In this document: in pieces, positions 26,812-41,242 of the stretch | How the letters are laid out: each line of letters opens with the position of its first letter | Numbering within the stretch: the stretch's first letter is position 1 | Source of the DNA: Xanthomonas massiliensis | GTDB taxonomy: Bacteria; Pseudomonadota; Gammaproteobacteria; Xanthomonadales; Xanthomonadaceae | NCBI RefSeq assembly: GCF_900018785.1 | Contig: NZ_FCOY01000006.1 | Coordinates: 1 to 64,000, forward strand | Reading direction: 5' to 3' | DNA: 64,000 nucleotides | Program-made: the position numbers and the translations under genes | Notes under the pieces: model-generated | The model's input: the letters and a program-made list of their open reading frames with translations, nothing else | Told to the model about the DNA's origin: nothing | Databases searched by the model: none

Positions 26812-27492
26812 TCAGAAGCGCGCGCCCACGCCCACGCCGACCGTCCACGGATCCAGCTTCAGCTTCTCGCCGGTACCGGTGCCGGCCACCTCGAGCTCGG
26901 GGCGGGCGTGCAGGTAGCGCGCATCCACGCGCGCGAACCAGGTGGAATTGATGTTCATGTCCACGCCGACGGTACCGATCGCGCCCTTGGCCTTGTCCAG
27001 GCCGATCTCGTCCTCGTCCAGGCCGGCGATCTTGCCGTCGCTGAAGCGCGATTCGTAGTAGCCGGCACCGACGAACGGGCGGAAGGTGTTGTCGGCCTGG
27101 CCGAAGTGGTACTGGGCGCTGAGTGCGACCGGCTGCTGGCGCACGGTGCCGATCTTGCCGGCATCGCCCTTGACGCGGTGGTCGAACTTGTCGGCCGCGC
27201 CCCACAGTTCCACCGCCCAGTTGTCGTTGAAGAAGTAGCTGGCGCTGACGGTGGGTGCCACGTCGCCGTCGAGCTTGCGGATGCCCGCGGCCGCATCGTC
27301 CTTGGGCTGCAGCAGGGTGACCCCGCCGACCACGGCCCAGTGCTTGCCGGAGGCGGTATCGTTGCTCACCGGCTTGCCGTAGATGTCCTGCTGCGCGCCG
27401 GCCGGTGCGGCCTCCTGCGCGAAGGCGGCGGGAACGGTGGCGACGGCGGCCGCCGTCGCGGCGGCCAGGCCCAGGATCTTGATGGACTTCAT
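26812..27492 (-). CDS. ompW: OmpW family outer-membrane protein
   Basis: A 226-residue exported protein with a Sec signal (MKSIKILGLAAATAAAVATV ... AFAQ). The eight-stranded OmpW barrel motifs are APTVSASYFFNDNWAVELWG, PVALSAQYHFGQADNTFRPF, VGAGYYESRF, VGVDMNINSTWFARVDARYL and the terminal VGVGVGARF with C-terminal Phe. OmpW forms a narrow channel for small hydrophobic or charged compounds. AGGAG lies eight bases before ATG 27492. It is convergent with metQ and divergent from the glycosylase gene. Confidence 0.92.
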   Translation of the reverse strand: MKSIKILGLAAATAAAVATVPAAFAQEAAPAGAQQDIYGKPVSNDTASGKHWAVVGGVTLLQPKDDAAAGIRKLDGDVAPTVSASYFFNDNWAVELWGAADKFDHRVKGDAGKIGTVRQQPVALSAQYHFGQADNTFRPFVGAGYYESRFSDGKIAGLDEDEIGLDKAKGAIGTVGVDMNINSTWFARVDARYLHARPELEVAGTGTGEKLKLDPWTVGVGVGARF

Positions 27493-27675
27493 GATGATGA
27501 CTCCTCGGTTTTGCGTAATGCCACTTGCGAGAGGCGGGGCCCACGCTAGGAGCGGCCGCATGAATCGCATCCGACGCAGGGGGCCTGGGCGCGAAAGCCG
27601 TTCAGGCAGCCATGCGGCGATCGCCGCGGCGGCGCGGTTTGCGCGCGCCGGCACGTTCACGCAGGTGCCCGTGGC

Positions 27676-28221
27676 GTGACGGGCACGGAACTGCTGCATG
27701 GCCTGCCTGCGCGGATCGCGCCCGATTGCCGCGTGCTGGTGCTCGGCTCCATGCCGGGCACCGCCTCGCTGCAGGCGCAGCGCTACTACGCCCATCCGCG
27801 CAACCGGTTCTGGCCGCTGATGGCGCAGCTGGCGGGTTTCGATCCCGGACTGCCCTACGAGGCGCGCCTGGACGCGCTGCAACGGAGCGGGATCGGCCTG
27901 TGGGACGTGATCGCGCGTTGCCGCCGTCGCGGCAGCCTGGACAGCGCGATCGTGGCCGCCAGCGCCGAGCCCAATCCGCTGGCGGCGTGCGCCGCCGGGT
28001 TGCCGTCGCTGGCGGCCATCGCCTGCAATGGCGGCCTCGCCGCCCGCGCGTTCGAGCGTTTCGTGCAGCCGCACTGGCCCGGGCCGCTGCCGCCGGTCCA
28101 TGCGTTGCCCTCCACCAGCGCGGCCAATGCGGCCTTCGACATGGCCCGGTTGCGGCAGGCCTGGCAGGTGCTGGCGCCCTGGATCACGGTGGCCGGCGCG
28201 TACCGTGCGCCGGCGTACTGA
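27676..28221 (+). CDS. DNA-deoxyinosine glycosylase (uracil-DNA glycosylase superfamily)
   Basis: A 181-residue DNA repair glycosylase. The active-site motif is LVLGSMPGTASL followed by YYAHPRNRFWPLM, and the second motif is LPSTSAANAAFDM. These match the family-6 hypoxanthine-DNA glycosylases that remove deaminated adenine, rather than classical Ung. The start is GTG 27676 after a weak ribosome site; no ATG is available near the conserved N-terminus. Lies upstream of the pyruvate dehydrogenase genes without obvious functional link. Confidence 0.87.
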   Translation: MTGTELLHGLPARIAPDCRVLVLGSMPGTASLQAQRYYAHPRNRFWPLMAQLAGFDPGLPYEARLDALQRSGIGLWDVIARCRRRGSLDSAIVAASAEPNPLAACAAGLPSLAAIACNGGLAARAFERFVQPHWPGPLPPVHALPSTSAANAAFDMARLRQAWQVLAPWITVAGAYRAPAY

Positions 28222-28326
28222 GCGCCCGCGGCAGGCCGGCGCGGAAAATATCGTCGGCAACGGTTGGCGCTGGCGCGGCTGGCCGCCAAAATAGCCGCTT
28301 CCCATCTGCAACCCCGGAGTCCCCGC

Positions 28327-30045
28327 ATGGCCGATCTGAAGGAAGCACGCGTCCCCGACATCGGTGACTACCACGACGTGCCGGTGATCGAGGTGCTGGT
28401 CGCGGTCGGCGACCGGGTCGAGAAGGACCAGGGGCTGGTCACGCTGGAGTCGGACAAGGCCACGCTGGAAGTGCCGTCCGACGTTGCCGGCGTGGTCCGG
28501 GAGCTGAAGGTCAAGGTCGGCGACACCCTCTCGCAGGGCGACGTGGTCGCGGTCGTCGAGGCCGACGCTGCCGCCGCTGCCGCGCCGGCGGCGAAACCTG
28601 CCGCGGCCCAGGATGCACCGGCCAAGGCCACGCCCGCCAAGGCGGCGCCGGCTGCGGCCAGCCGTACCGGTGCGACGGGGGAGGGCGAGGTCGAGGCGCG
28701 CGTGCCCGACATCGGCGACTACCACGGCGTGCCGGTGATCGAGGTGCTGGTCGCGGTCGGCGACCGGGTCGAGAAGGACCAGGGCCTGGTCACGCTGGAA
28801 TCGGACAAGGCGACGATGGAGGTGCCCTCGCAGGTGGCCGGCATCGTCAAGGCGGTGAAGGTCAAGGTCGGCGACGCGCTCTCGCAGGGCGACGTGGTCG
28901 CGCTGGTCGTCCCGGATGCCGGTGCCGCGGCCGCCACCCAGGTGCGCGCCAGCGAGACCGGCGCCGAGGTGCCGCCGACCGCCGAGGCGGCGCAGGTGCC
29001 CGATCGCCTGGCCCGGCGCGAGATCGCCCAGGAGGACGCATTGGCCAGCGCACCCGCGGCCGGCGCACCGAGCACCCCGCCGGTGAAGTTCGATGCCGAT
29101 GCGGTGCTGCCGTCGAAGGTGCCCTATGCCAGCCCGGCGGTGCGCGCCTTCGCGCGCGAGCTGGGCGTGGACCTGGCGCAGGTGGGCGGCAGCGAGAAGG
29201 GCGGGCGCATCACCCGCGAGGACGTGCAGAAGTTCGTCAAGGGCGTGCTGTCCGGCGGCGCCAGTGGCGGCACCGCCGCGTCGCCGGCGGCCGGCGGCGG
29301 CCTGAACCTGCTGCCGTGGCCGAAGGTGGACTTCGCCAAGTTCGGCGAGGTCGAGGTCAAGCCGCTGTCGCGGATCAAGAAGATCTCCGGCGCCAACCTC
29401 GCCCGCAACTGGGCGATGATCCCGCACGTCACCCAGTTCGAGCAGGCCGACATCACCGAGCTGGAAGCCCTGCGGGTGCAGCTCAACAAGGAGCAGGAGA
29501 AGGCCAGGAGCGGCGTCAAGCTGACCATGCTCGCCTTCCTGATCAAGGCCAGCGCCGCGGCGCTCAAGCAGTTCCCCGACTTCAACGTCTCGCTCGACGC
29601 GGCCGGCGAGAACCTGACGCTGAAGAAGTACTTCCACATCGGCTTCGCCGCCGACACGCCCAACGGGCTGGTGGTGCCGGTGATCCGCGACGTCGACCGC
29701 AAGGGCGTGTTCGAGATCGCCGAGGAGACCGGCGCGCTGGCCAAGAAGGCGCGCGAGGGCAAGCTCGGCCCGGCCGAGATGAGCGGCGGCTGCTTCTCGA
29801 TCAGCTCGCTCGGCGGCATCGGCGGCACCGCGTTCACCCCGATCGTCAACGCGCCGGAAGTGGCGATCCTGGGCGTGTCCAAGTCCTCGATCCAGCCGGT
29901 GTGGGACGGCAAGCAGTTCCAGCCCAAGCTGCTGCTGCCGCTGTCGCTGAGCTACGACCACCGCGTCATCGACGGCGCCGCCGCCGCGCGCTTCACCACC
30001 TACCTGTCGCAGGTGCTGGCGGACATGCGCCGCGTGCTGCTGTAA
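28327..30045 (+). CDS. aceF: Dihydrolipoamide acetyltransferase, pyruvate dehydrogenase E2
   Basis: A 572-residue E2 core enzyme that transfers acetyl groups from E1 to CoA. Two lipoyl domains (about residues 2-80 and 120-198) each carry the ESDKAT lipoylation lysine. A peripheral-subunit-binding domain (about 260-300, YASPAVRAFARELGVDLAQV) and the catalytic domain follow, with the active-site DHRVIDGAAAARF near the end. Ala/Pro linkers separate the domains. It is followed 103 bp later by the E3 gene. E1 (aceE) is not in the window. Confidence 0.96.
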   Translation: MADLKEARVPDIGDYHDVPVIEVLVAVGDRVEKDQGLVTLESDKATLEVPSDVAGVVRELKVKVGDTLSQGDVVAVVEADAAAAAAPAAKPAAAQDAPAKATPAKAAPAAASRTGATGEGEVEARVPDIGDYHGVPVIEVLVAVGDRVEKDQGLVTLESDKATMEVPSQVAGIVKAVKVKVGDALSQGDVVALVVPDAGAAAATQVRASETGAEVPPTAEAAQVPDRLARREIAQEDALASAPAAGAPSTPPVKFDADAVLPSKVPYASPAVRAFARELGVDLAQVGGSEKGGRITREDVQKFVKGVLSGGASGGTAASPAAGGGLNLLPWPKVDFAKFGEVEVKPLSRIKKISGANLARNWAMIPHVTQFEQADITELEALRVQLNKEQEKARSGVKLTMLAFLIKASAAALKQFPDFNVSLDAAGENLTLKKYFHIGFAADTPNGLVVPVIRDVDRKGVFEIAEETGALAKKAREGKLGPAEMSGGCFSISSLGGIGGTAFTPIVNAPEVAILGVSKSSIQPVWDGKQFQPKLLLPLSLSYDHRVIDGAAAARFTTYLSQVLADMRRVLL

Positions 30046-30148
30046 CCGGCGGCGCGATCCTTCGCGCGCGCCGGACAGCATCCGGCGCCGCTTCCAAGAA
30101 CAGCAGCAATGCCCGCCGCCGACGGCGCGGGCCAACAGGAGAAGCCCC

Positions 30149-31960
<1,812 letters not shown>

Positions 31961-31982
31961 CCGCCGCTCGCGGTGACTGAGC

Positions 31983-32009
31983 ACGACGCCCCGCCCGCCG
32001 GGGCGTCGT
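31983..32009 (+). terminator. Probable lpdA terminator hairpin
   Basis: ACGACGCCCC (31983-31992), a GCCCGCC loop and GGGGCGTCGT (32000-32009) form a perfect 10-bp stem 22 bases after the lpdA stop. No clear T-run follows, as is common for hairpins in this GC-rich sequence. Confidence 0.55.
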
Positions 32010-32092
32010 CGTGTCCGGGACGCGCTTGGTGGCGATCCATCGACCGGCTATGTTGCGTGCCTTCGATGACGACCCGTCGGGATGGTGGCGTG

Positions 32093-32785
32093 ATGCGCAA
32101 GGGCCTGGGTGTCGCACTGCTGTTGCTGGCGCTGCCGGCGTGGGCACAGGAAGACGATCCCAAACTTGCCGCGGCGCTGGCCCAGTGCCCTTCGGCGGCC
32201 GAATTCGTGCGCCTGCACGGCAAGCCCTCGGCCGAGCGCGCCGCGCCCCAGGCCGATGCCGGTCCGCCGGGCGCGCCGGCGCTGCGGCAGCAACTGCTGG
32301 ACATGGCACGGGTCGACCAGCAGGCGCGCAGCGGCGGCTGGTCGCAGGCGGAAATACAGAGGATGCTGGAGGTCGATGCGGCGAACCTGCCGCAGATCAA
32401 GCGGATCGTCGCCGAGCACGATGGCCTGCCCACCGCGGCCGAGGTCGGCGCCGACGGCGTGGCGGCGGCGTGGTTGCTGGTGCAGCATGCCGATCGCGAT
32501 CCGGCCTTCCAGGCCCAGGTGCTGGAGAAGCTCTCGCCGCTCGTGTGCAGCGGCGGGATCACCTCGAACGAATACGTCCTGCTGACCGATCGCGTGCTGG
32601 TGAACCAGGGCAAGCCGCAGCGTTACGGCAGCCAGTTGCTGGCGGTGGACGGCAAGTGGGTCCCCAAGCCGATGGAGGCACCGGAGCAGGTGGATCGGCG
32701 CCGTGCGCAGGTCGGCGAGATGCCGCTGGCCGACTATGTCTGCGTCGCCTCGCAGCTGTTCGCGCCGCCCCCCGCCACGCCGTAG
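32093..32785 (+). CDS. Exported DUF6624-like protein
   Basis: A 230-residue protein with a Sec signal peptide (MRKGLGVALLLLALPAWAQE, cleavage after Ala18). The mature part has LLDMARVDQQARSG, NLPQIKRIVAEHDGLPTAAE and AWLLVQHADRDPAFQAQVLE, then ITSNEYVLLTDRVLVNQGK, matching the DUF6624 pattern. No function is known. The ATG at 32093 gives the signal peptide. A hairpin with CGGGCCCG arms (32789-32810) follows the stop, then 213 bp without recognised content to the convergent barrel gene. Confidence 0.75.
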   Translation: MRKGLGVALLLLALPAWAQEDDPKLAAALAQCPSAAEFVRLHGKPSAERAAPQADAGPPGAPALRQQLLDMARVDQQARSGGWSQAEIQRMLEVDAANLPQIKRIVAEHDGLPTAAEVGADGVAAAWLLVQHADRDPAFQAQVLEKLSPLVCSGGITSNEYVLLTDRVLVNQGKPQRYGSQLLAVDGKWVPKPMEAPEQVDRRRAQVGEMPLADYVCVASQLFAPPPATP

Positions 32786-33023
32786 ACCCGGGCCCGTGCT
32801 CCCGGGCCCGCAGGCGGCAGGGATGCCCGCCGGGCCGGTGGGATAGAGGAAATCGATGGTGTCGTTGCCGCCCGCATGCCGATGGCGGCGGCAGGCGCGA
32901 CCGGGAAGCGGATCGGCGCGGCGCCCGTGCCGCGGGAGGCGGAAAGGCGGACAAGCGCAGGGAGGCGGCCGTGGCTGCCTCCCTGCGTACGCCGATGGCG
33001 CAACCGCGCCCGGTGCGATGCCG

Positions 33024-33860
33024 TCAGAAGGCCAGCGTCACGCCGGCGGTCGGACCATGGAACTTCAGGTCGGCGCCATAGTTCGCGCCGTGGTCGTGGT
33101 CCTCGTAGTTGACCTTGAAGTAGTCGTAGCCGACGAAGGCGCCGAAGTTGTCGGTGAACATGTACTCGACGTTGGCGTTGGCGCGCTTGATCTTGCCGTC
33201 GTAGTCGAAGCTGCCCCAGCTGGCGTCCAGGTACTGTGCCTGCAGGTTCAGGCGCACGTGCTCGCCGGCCTTGCCGGAGAAGCGCACGCCGACCACCGGT
33301 GCGATGCCGTCGTCGGACCAGCGCGCGGTGTAGTCGTAGGGCCCGTCCACGCCCGCCACGCCGTTCACGTCGGCATGCGCGTGCGCGTCGAGGCCGAGCT
33401 TGGCCCACTCGCCGCCCAGCTCCAGTCCCATCGAGAAATTGGGCGTATCCACCACGGAATAGTCGTAGACCAGGCTGGCCAGCTGGAACTTGCCGCCGTA
33501 GCGCAGGCTCGCCGCCCCGGACAGGTCCTGCCCGAGGATCTCGCTGGCGTCGGACCAGGCCAGGCCGTCGTGCTTCTTGTACTGGAAGTAGTCGAAGATC
33601 AGGCGCTGGCGGGTGGACAGGCGGAACACGCCATCCACCCGCGGCGAGACCTTGCGGCTGCCGAAGCCCAGCTTGCCGGACCAGTCGAGCGGATAGTCGG
33701 CGACTTCGCCGCTGGCGTTGGGCTTGATGCTGCCATCGGCGTACATCGCGCCCAGGCGCAGGACGAAGCGGTCATCGCCGTCCTCGGCATGCGCGGGCAG
33801 GGCGGCGATGCCGGCGGCGATGGCGCAGGGCAGGGCAGCGAACAGCAGGGGATTCTTCAT
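33024..33860 (-). CDS. Outer-membrane beta-barrel protein, family unassigned
   Basis: A 278-residue exported protein with signal peptide MKNPLLFAALPCAIAAGIAA ... AHA. The mature chain alternates aromatic and polar strands (DRFVLRLGAMYADGS, QRLIFDYFQYKKHDGL, RLNLQAQYLDASWGSFDYDG, NANVEYMFTDNFGAFVGYDY) and ends with a terminal Phe (AGVTLAF), as in outer-membrane barrels. Ten to twelve strands are likely. The substrate is unknown. GGAGACG precedes ATG 33860. It lies downstream of the minus-strand terminator at 34028-34062, which shields it from any transcript coming from the atp side. Confidence 0.8.
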   Translation of the reverse strand: MKNPLLFAALPCAIAAGIAALPAHAEDGDDRFVLRLGAMYADGSIKPNASGEVADYPLDWSGKLGFGSRKVSPRVDGVFRLSTRQRLIFDYFQYKKHDGLAWSDASEILGQDLSGAASLRYGGKFQLASLVYDYSVVDTPNFSMGLELGGEWAKLGLDAHAHADVNGVAGVDGPYDYTARWSDDGIAPVVGVRFSGKAGEHVRLNLQAQYLDASWGSFDYDGKIKRANANVEYMFTDNFGAFVGYDYFKVNYEDHDHGANYGADLKFHGPTAGVTLAF

Positions 33861-34027
33861 CGGTCGTCTCCATCAAGGCAAAAGCGGTATCGCGTCGTGC
33901 GATGTGCCTTCACTATCCGCAGCCGTACTGTCCCCACCCCGTGAAATATGGCGGCACGGCATGAAACGGTTCATCCATGTGGATGGAGCGTGGCCGTCGC
34001 CGCCTGCGCGAATACGTGCGGCGGCGC

Positions 34028-34062
34028 AAAAAAAGGAGCGCCCCGGTCGCCCGGGGCACTCC
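34028..34062 (-). terminator. Minus-strand intrinsic terminator with GCGA tetraloop and seven-U tail
   Basis: Read on the minus strand, GGAGTGCCCCGG, a GCGA loop and CCGGGGCGCTCC form a 12-bp stem (one G-U pair) followed by TTTTTTT. It is the best intrinsic terminator in the window, and no annotated minus-strand gene precedes it. Confidence 0.8.
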
Positions 34063-34200
34063 GCAAGAGGCCTGCCACAAGGAGCTGTCGACGAGGAAGG
34101 ACAGACCTGTTCCTGTGACTGCCCCCGGCCGGAAAAGTTCCGCGACGATGCAATCGTTTTCACGCGGCGGAAGGCGTTTTCCGGCGATGGACCACGCTCG
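34063..34200 (-). ncRNA. Candidate small RNA ending at the orphan terminator
   Basis: A strong minus-strand terminator (34028-34062) has no protein gene upstream on that strand; the nearest upstream is the oppositely oriented atpI promoter. The 140 bases ahead of it contain local hairpins (for example AGGAA...TTCCT) and C/U-rich unpaired stretches. An intergenic regulatory RNA would explain the terminator. No clear promoter was found, so the 5' end is only a guess. Confidence 0.3.
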
Positions 34201-34203
34201 CGG

Positions 34204-34233
34204 TTGTCGGACAAATGCCGTGATTGCTATACT
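34204..34233 (+). promoter_or_regulatory. Sigma-70 promoter of the atp operon
   Basis: TTGTCG (34204-34209), an 18-bp spacer and TATACT (34228-34233), with an extended TGC before the -10, form a good housekeeping promoter. Transcription would begin near 34240, giving a leader of about 59 bases before the atpI GTG at 34299. Confidence 0.75.
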
Positions 34234-34298
34234 TCTGCAGCTCGATGAGGCGCCTACTGGCCTCCGCACTTCTCAAGTAAAGCCAATTCAGGAATCAC

Positions 34299-34667
34299 GT
34301 GGTGCTGAATTCCGTTGACTCAGGTCGGCGGCTCATGCTGCGCGCGGCGCTGTACCCGGCAGGGGCGGTGCTCGTGCTTGCGCTGGCCTTCCTGGCCGTG
34401 AGCCCCCGCCATGCGGCAGCCGCGTTGTTGGCAGGTTGGGCGACCGTGGTCGGTGGCAGCGCGGCGGCCTGGGTGGCGCTGGGCGGCGGCGTGCAGGCGG
34501 CCGGGTCGGCCGTGCTGCGGCTGGTGCTGGCCATGGCCTTCAAGTGGGTGCTGCTCATCGTGGTGCTGGCGGCGGGGCTGCTGGCGTGGCACCTGCCGAT
34601 CGTTCCGATGCTGGCGGGCGTGGCCGTCGGCTTGATTTTCCAGGTTCTGGCCTTGGCCAGGCGTTGA
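34299..34667 (+). CDS. atpI: ATP synthase subunit I (AtpI)
   Basis: A 122-residue membrane protein with four helices (about residues 15-32, 38-58, 64-85 and 92-118), heading the atp operon. AtpI assists assembly of the c-ring and is not part of the finished enzyme. The start is GTG 34299 (GTG GTG CTG AAT); the sequence itself is weakly conserved, so the call rests mainly on position and topology. atpB follows after 23 bp. Confidence 0.85.
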   Translation: MVLNSVDSGRRLMLRAALYPAGAVLVLALAFLAVSPRHAAAALLAGWATVVGGSAAAWVALGGGVQAAGSAVLRLVLAMAFKWVLLIVVLAAGLLAWHLPIVPMLAGVAVGLIFQVLALARR

Positions 34668-34690
34668 TCCAAACAGAAGGTTCCGGACAC

Positions 34691-35491
34691 ATGGCGGGCG
34701 AGGCTCTGACTCCTACCACCTACATCCAGCATCACCTGAACAACCTGACCTGGCAGTTGCGGGAAGGCAGCTCGTTCTGGGCGATCCACCTGGATACGCT
34801 GATCATGGCGCTGCTGGCCGGCCTGGTCATGGTGTTCGCGTTCTGGCTGGGCACGCGCAAGGCGACCTCCGGGGTGCCGGGCAAGTGGCAGGCCTTCGTG
34901 GAGATCTGCCTGGAGTTCGTCGACCGCCAGGCGCGCGACACCTACCACGGCACCAGCAAGCTGGTCACGCCGATCGCGATCACCCTGTTCTTCTGGATCC
35001 TGATGATGAACCTGATCGACCTGATCCCGGTCGACATCTTCGTCAAGCCGCTGGAGCTGGGCCTGGGCGTGCATGCGTGGAAGCCGGTGCCGACCGCCGA
35101 CGTGAACGCCACGCTCGGCCTGTCCATCAGCGTGTTCTTCCTGACCCTGTTCTTCTCGCTGCGCTCCAAGGGTTTCCTCGGCCTGGGCAAGGAATTCCTG
35201 ACCGCGCCGTTCGGCAAGTGGCTGATGCCGTTCAACCTGCTGCTCAACCTCGTGGAGTGGCTGAGCAAGCCGGTCTCGCTGGCCATGCGACTGTTCGGCA
35301 ACATGTTCGGCGGCGAGATCGTGTTCCTGTTGATCTGGATGCTGGGCGGCGCCGGCGTGGCCGGCATGTTCGCCGGCGGCGTGTTCGGCCTGGGCTGGAT
35401 GCTGTTCCACCTGCTGATCATCCCGCTGCAGGCCTTCATCTTCATGATGCTGTCGATCGTCTACTTCAGCCTGGCCGAAGACAGCCACTGA
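34691..35491 (+). CDS. atpB: F0F1 ATP synthase subunit a
   Basis: A 266-residue membrane subunit forming the proton half-channels next to the c-ring. The essential arginine is in [14 protein letters not shown], with [11 protein letters not shown] and the C-terminal [19 protein letters not shown] helix typical of proteobacterial AtpB. About five to six helices. ATG 34691 follows AGAAGG. Second structural gene of the operon. Confidence 0.97.
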   Translation: MAGEALTPTTYIQHHLNNLTWQLREGSSFWAIHLDTLIMALLAGLVMVFAFWLGTRKATSGVPGKWQAFVEICLEFVDRQARDTYHGTSKLVTPIAITLFFWILMMNLIDLIPVDIFVKPLELGLGVHAWKPVPTADVNATLGLSISVFFLTLFFSLRSKGFLGLGKEFLTAPFGKWLMPFNLLLNLVEWLSKPVSLAMRLFGNMFGGEIVFLLIWMLGGAGVAGMFAGGVFGLGWMLFHLLIIPLQAFIFMMLSIVYFSLAEDSH

Positions 35492-35579
35492 GCCACGCTC
35501 CACCCGCTTCCACGTTCCAACCGTTCCAACCCTTCATCCGCTTCATAACCTCAAGCAACTTTCGTTTCTGGAGACCATC

Positions 35580-35876
35580 ATGTACCTCGCCGTCCTGACC
35601 AACCTCGCCCAAGTCCAGAGCTCCACCGTCCTTGCCGTCGGCATCATGATCGGCCTGGCCGCGCTGGGCGCCGGCCTCGGTCTGGCCATCATGGCTGGCA
35701 AGTTCCTGGAGTCCTCGGCCCGCCAGCCTGAGCTGATCCCGGTGCTGCAGGTCCGCATGTTCATCACCGCCGGCCTGATCGACGCCGCGTTCATCATCAG
35801 CGTCGCCGTCGGCCTGCTGTTCGCCTTCGCCAACCCGCTGGCGCAGGTGTTCATCCAGCAGCTGTCGCAGGGCTGA
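35580..35876 (+). CDS. atpE: F0F1 ATP synthase subunit c
   Basis: A 98-residue hairpin of two helices that oligomerises into the rotor ring. The first helix is Gly-rich ([18 protein letters not shown]), the polar loop is ARQPEL, and the proton-carrying Asp is in [12 protein letters not shown]. The absence of an obvious sodium-site signature points to H+ coupling. The 88-base leader (35492-35579) is pyrimidine-rich with a GGAG site, consistent with the enhanced translation needed for a multi-copy subunit. Confidence 0.97.
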   Translation: MYLAVLTNLAQVQSSTVLAVGIMIGLAALGAGLGLAIMAGKFLESSARQPELIPVLQVRMFITAGLIDAAFIISVAVGLLFAFANPLAQVFIQQLSQG

Positions 35877-35891
35877 TCCCGGCGACCGACG

Positions 35892-35915
35892 GTCCCGGGC
35901 TTCCGCGCCCGGGAC
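35892..35915 (+). other. Hairpin in the atpE-atpF gap
   Basis: GTCCCGGGC (35892-35900), a six-base loop and GCCCGGGAC (35907-35915) form a 9-bp stem directly after atpE. Without a T-run it is more likely to protect or process the atpE mRNA than to terminate the operon. Confidence 0.45.
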
Positions 35916-35980
35916 GCGGATGAAGGACCGGGGACGCCGCCGCGGCGGCGTCTCCACCCCAAGCAACGACCGAGCGACCC

Positions 35981-36451
35981 ATGAACATCACCTTGACCAT
36001 CTTTGCCCAGGCGCTGGCATTCGCCGGCCTGATCTGGCTCGTCGCGACCAAGATCTGGCCGCCGCTGATGAAGGCCATCGAGGAGCGCCAGCAGAAGATC
36101 GCCGAAGGGCTGGCCGCTGCCGACCGCAGCCAGAAGGATCTCGCGCAGGCCCAGGAAAAGGTCAACGAGACCCTGAAGGACGCGCGCATCAAGGCCAACG
36201 AGATCATCGACCAGGCCCACGCGCGCGCCAACCAGATCGTCGAGGCGGCCAAGAACGAGGCCATCGCCGAGGCGAACCGGCAGAAGGATCTGGCCCGCGC
36301 CGAGATCGAGGCCGCCGCCACCCGCGCCCGCGAGGAACTGCGCAAGCAGGTCTCCACGCTGGCGGTGACCGGTGCCGAGAAGCTGATCCGGCGCGAGATC
36401 GACGCCAACGCCCACAAGGCGCTGCTCGACGAGCTGGCCGCGGAGATCTGA
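35981..36451 (+). CDS. atpF: F0F1 ATP synthase subunit b
   Basis: A 156-residue peripheral stalk subunit: one N-terminal membrane helix ([20 protein letters not shown]) and a long charged coiled coil to the C-terminus ([20 protein letters not shown] and onward). Length and layout match E. coli AtpF. ATG 35981. The dimer holds F1 against subunit a. Confidence 0.97.
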   Translation: MNITLTIFAQALAFAGLIWLVATKIWPPLMKAIEERQQKIAEGLAAADRSQKDLAQAQEKVNETLKDARIKANEIIDQAHARANQIVEAAKNEAIAEANRQKDLARAEIEAAATRAREELRKQVSTLAVTGAEKLIRREIDANAHKALLDELAAEI

Positions 36452-36535
36452 CGTGGCCGGCCGCCGGTCAGGCGCGATGCGCCGCCCGCTGGCCGCCCGC
36501 CCGATGCCCGCCGACCGTTTCCAGGAGTTCACCCG

Positions 36536-37063
36536 ATGACCCAGGCCCTCACTCTTGCCCGACCCTACGCCCGCGCGGCCTTCGCCGTGGCGCGCGACGA
36601 GGGCGCCCTTGCCGCGTGGTCCGGCGCGCTGGCCGAGTCGGCACGCATCGCCGCCGACCCGCAGGTCATGCGCCTGCTGCTGAGCCCGGCGCTGAGCCGC
36701 GCGCAGGCCGTGGACCTGGTCGTGCCCGAGGGCGTGGCCGGCCACTACCGCCGCTTCCTGGACATCCTCGCCCAGGCCGGCCGCATGGCGCTGCTGCCGG
36801 AGATCGCCGCGCTCTACGAGGCGCTGCGCGCCGAGGCCGAGCACGTGGTGCACGCCAAGGTGACCTCGGCCGCCGCGCTGTCGCAGGAGGAGCTGGACCG
36901 GCTGGTGGCCGCGCTCGAGCGCCGCCTGGGCCGCGAGATCAAGGTGGACACCGCGGTGGACCCCTCGCTGATCGGCGGGGCGGTCATCGACGCCGGCGAC
37001 ACGGTCATCGACGGCTCGGTCAAGGGCAAGCTGGCGCGCCTGCAGGCGTCGCTGGCGGACTGA
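36536..37063 (+). CDS. atpH: F0F1 ATP synthase subunit delta
   Basis: A 175-residue soluble stalk subunit linking b to the top of F1. [17 protein letters not shown] at the N-terminus and [20 protein letters not shown] with [12 protein letters not shown] at the C-terminus are diagnostic. ATG 36536 follows CAGGAG. A palindromic repeat lies between it and atpA. Confidence 0.97.
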   Translation: MTQALTLARPYARAAFAVARDEGALAAWSGALAESARIAADPQVMRLLLSPALSRAQAVDLVVPEGVAGHYRRFLDILAQAGRMALLPEIAALYEALRAEAEHVVHAKVTSAAALSQEELDRLVAALERRLGREIKVDTAVDPSLIGGAVIDAGDTVIDGSVKGKLARLQASLAD

Positions 37064-37070
37064 TTCGCAA

Positions 37071-37126
37071 TGTAGGGCGGGCCTTGTCCCGCCGACTTCG
37101 ACATGGCGGGCCCTGCCCGTCCTACA
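37071..37126. repeat. REP-like palindromic element between atpH and atpA
   Basis: TGTAGGGCGGGCC...CCCGCC (from 37071) and GGCGGGCC...GCCCGTCCTACA (to 37126) form a 56-bp imperfect inverted repeat. The TGTAGGGCGGGC / GCCCGTCCTACA ends are characteristic of dispersed REP-like elements of Xanthomonadaceae. It ends a few bases before the atpA ribosome site, which its right end almost abuts (CCTACAGGAAA). Confidence 0.7.
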
Positions 37127-37136
37127 GGAAACCAAC

Positions 37137-41117
<3,981 letters not shown>

Positions 41118-41172
41118 GCGGCGGGCGGTGATTCGCAGTACGTGATCCGAACGAGCGGGTAGTGGGGTGGTC

Positions 41173-41204
41173 TGGTCGGCGCGGGGGCGTGCCCCGGCCG
41201 ATCA
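41173..41204 (+). other. Imperfect hairpin in the atpD-atpC gap
   Basis: TGGTCGGCGCGGG (41173 on) can pair with CCCCGGCCGATCA (to 41204) across a short loop in the 125-bp atpD-atpC gap. It may modulate atpC expression or mark an old repeat; no T-run follows. Confidence 0.35.
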
Positions 41205-41242
41205 CCAATCACCAATCCCGTTTCCGAGCAGACGAGGAAACC

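Larger units (their letters stand above)
33861..34298. other. 438-bp intergenic region between the barrel gene and the atp operon
   Basis: No convincing protein gene is present. The region holds the promoter side of the barrel gene (33861-34020), a minus-strand intrinsic terminator (34028-34062), a possible small-RNA stretch ahead of that terminator (34063-34200), and the atp promoter (34204-34233). Confidence 0.7.

Noticed and set aside
33913-34269. Minus-strand open frame upstream of the barrel gene
   Set aside because: It runs through a strong minus-strand intrinsic terminator and has no family resemblance or ribosome site.
35492-35579. Pyrimidine-rich stretch before atpE as a separate element
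   Set aside because: Best explained as the normal translational enhancer/leader of atpE, and noted in that entry.
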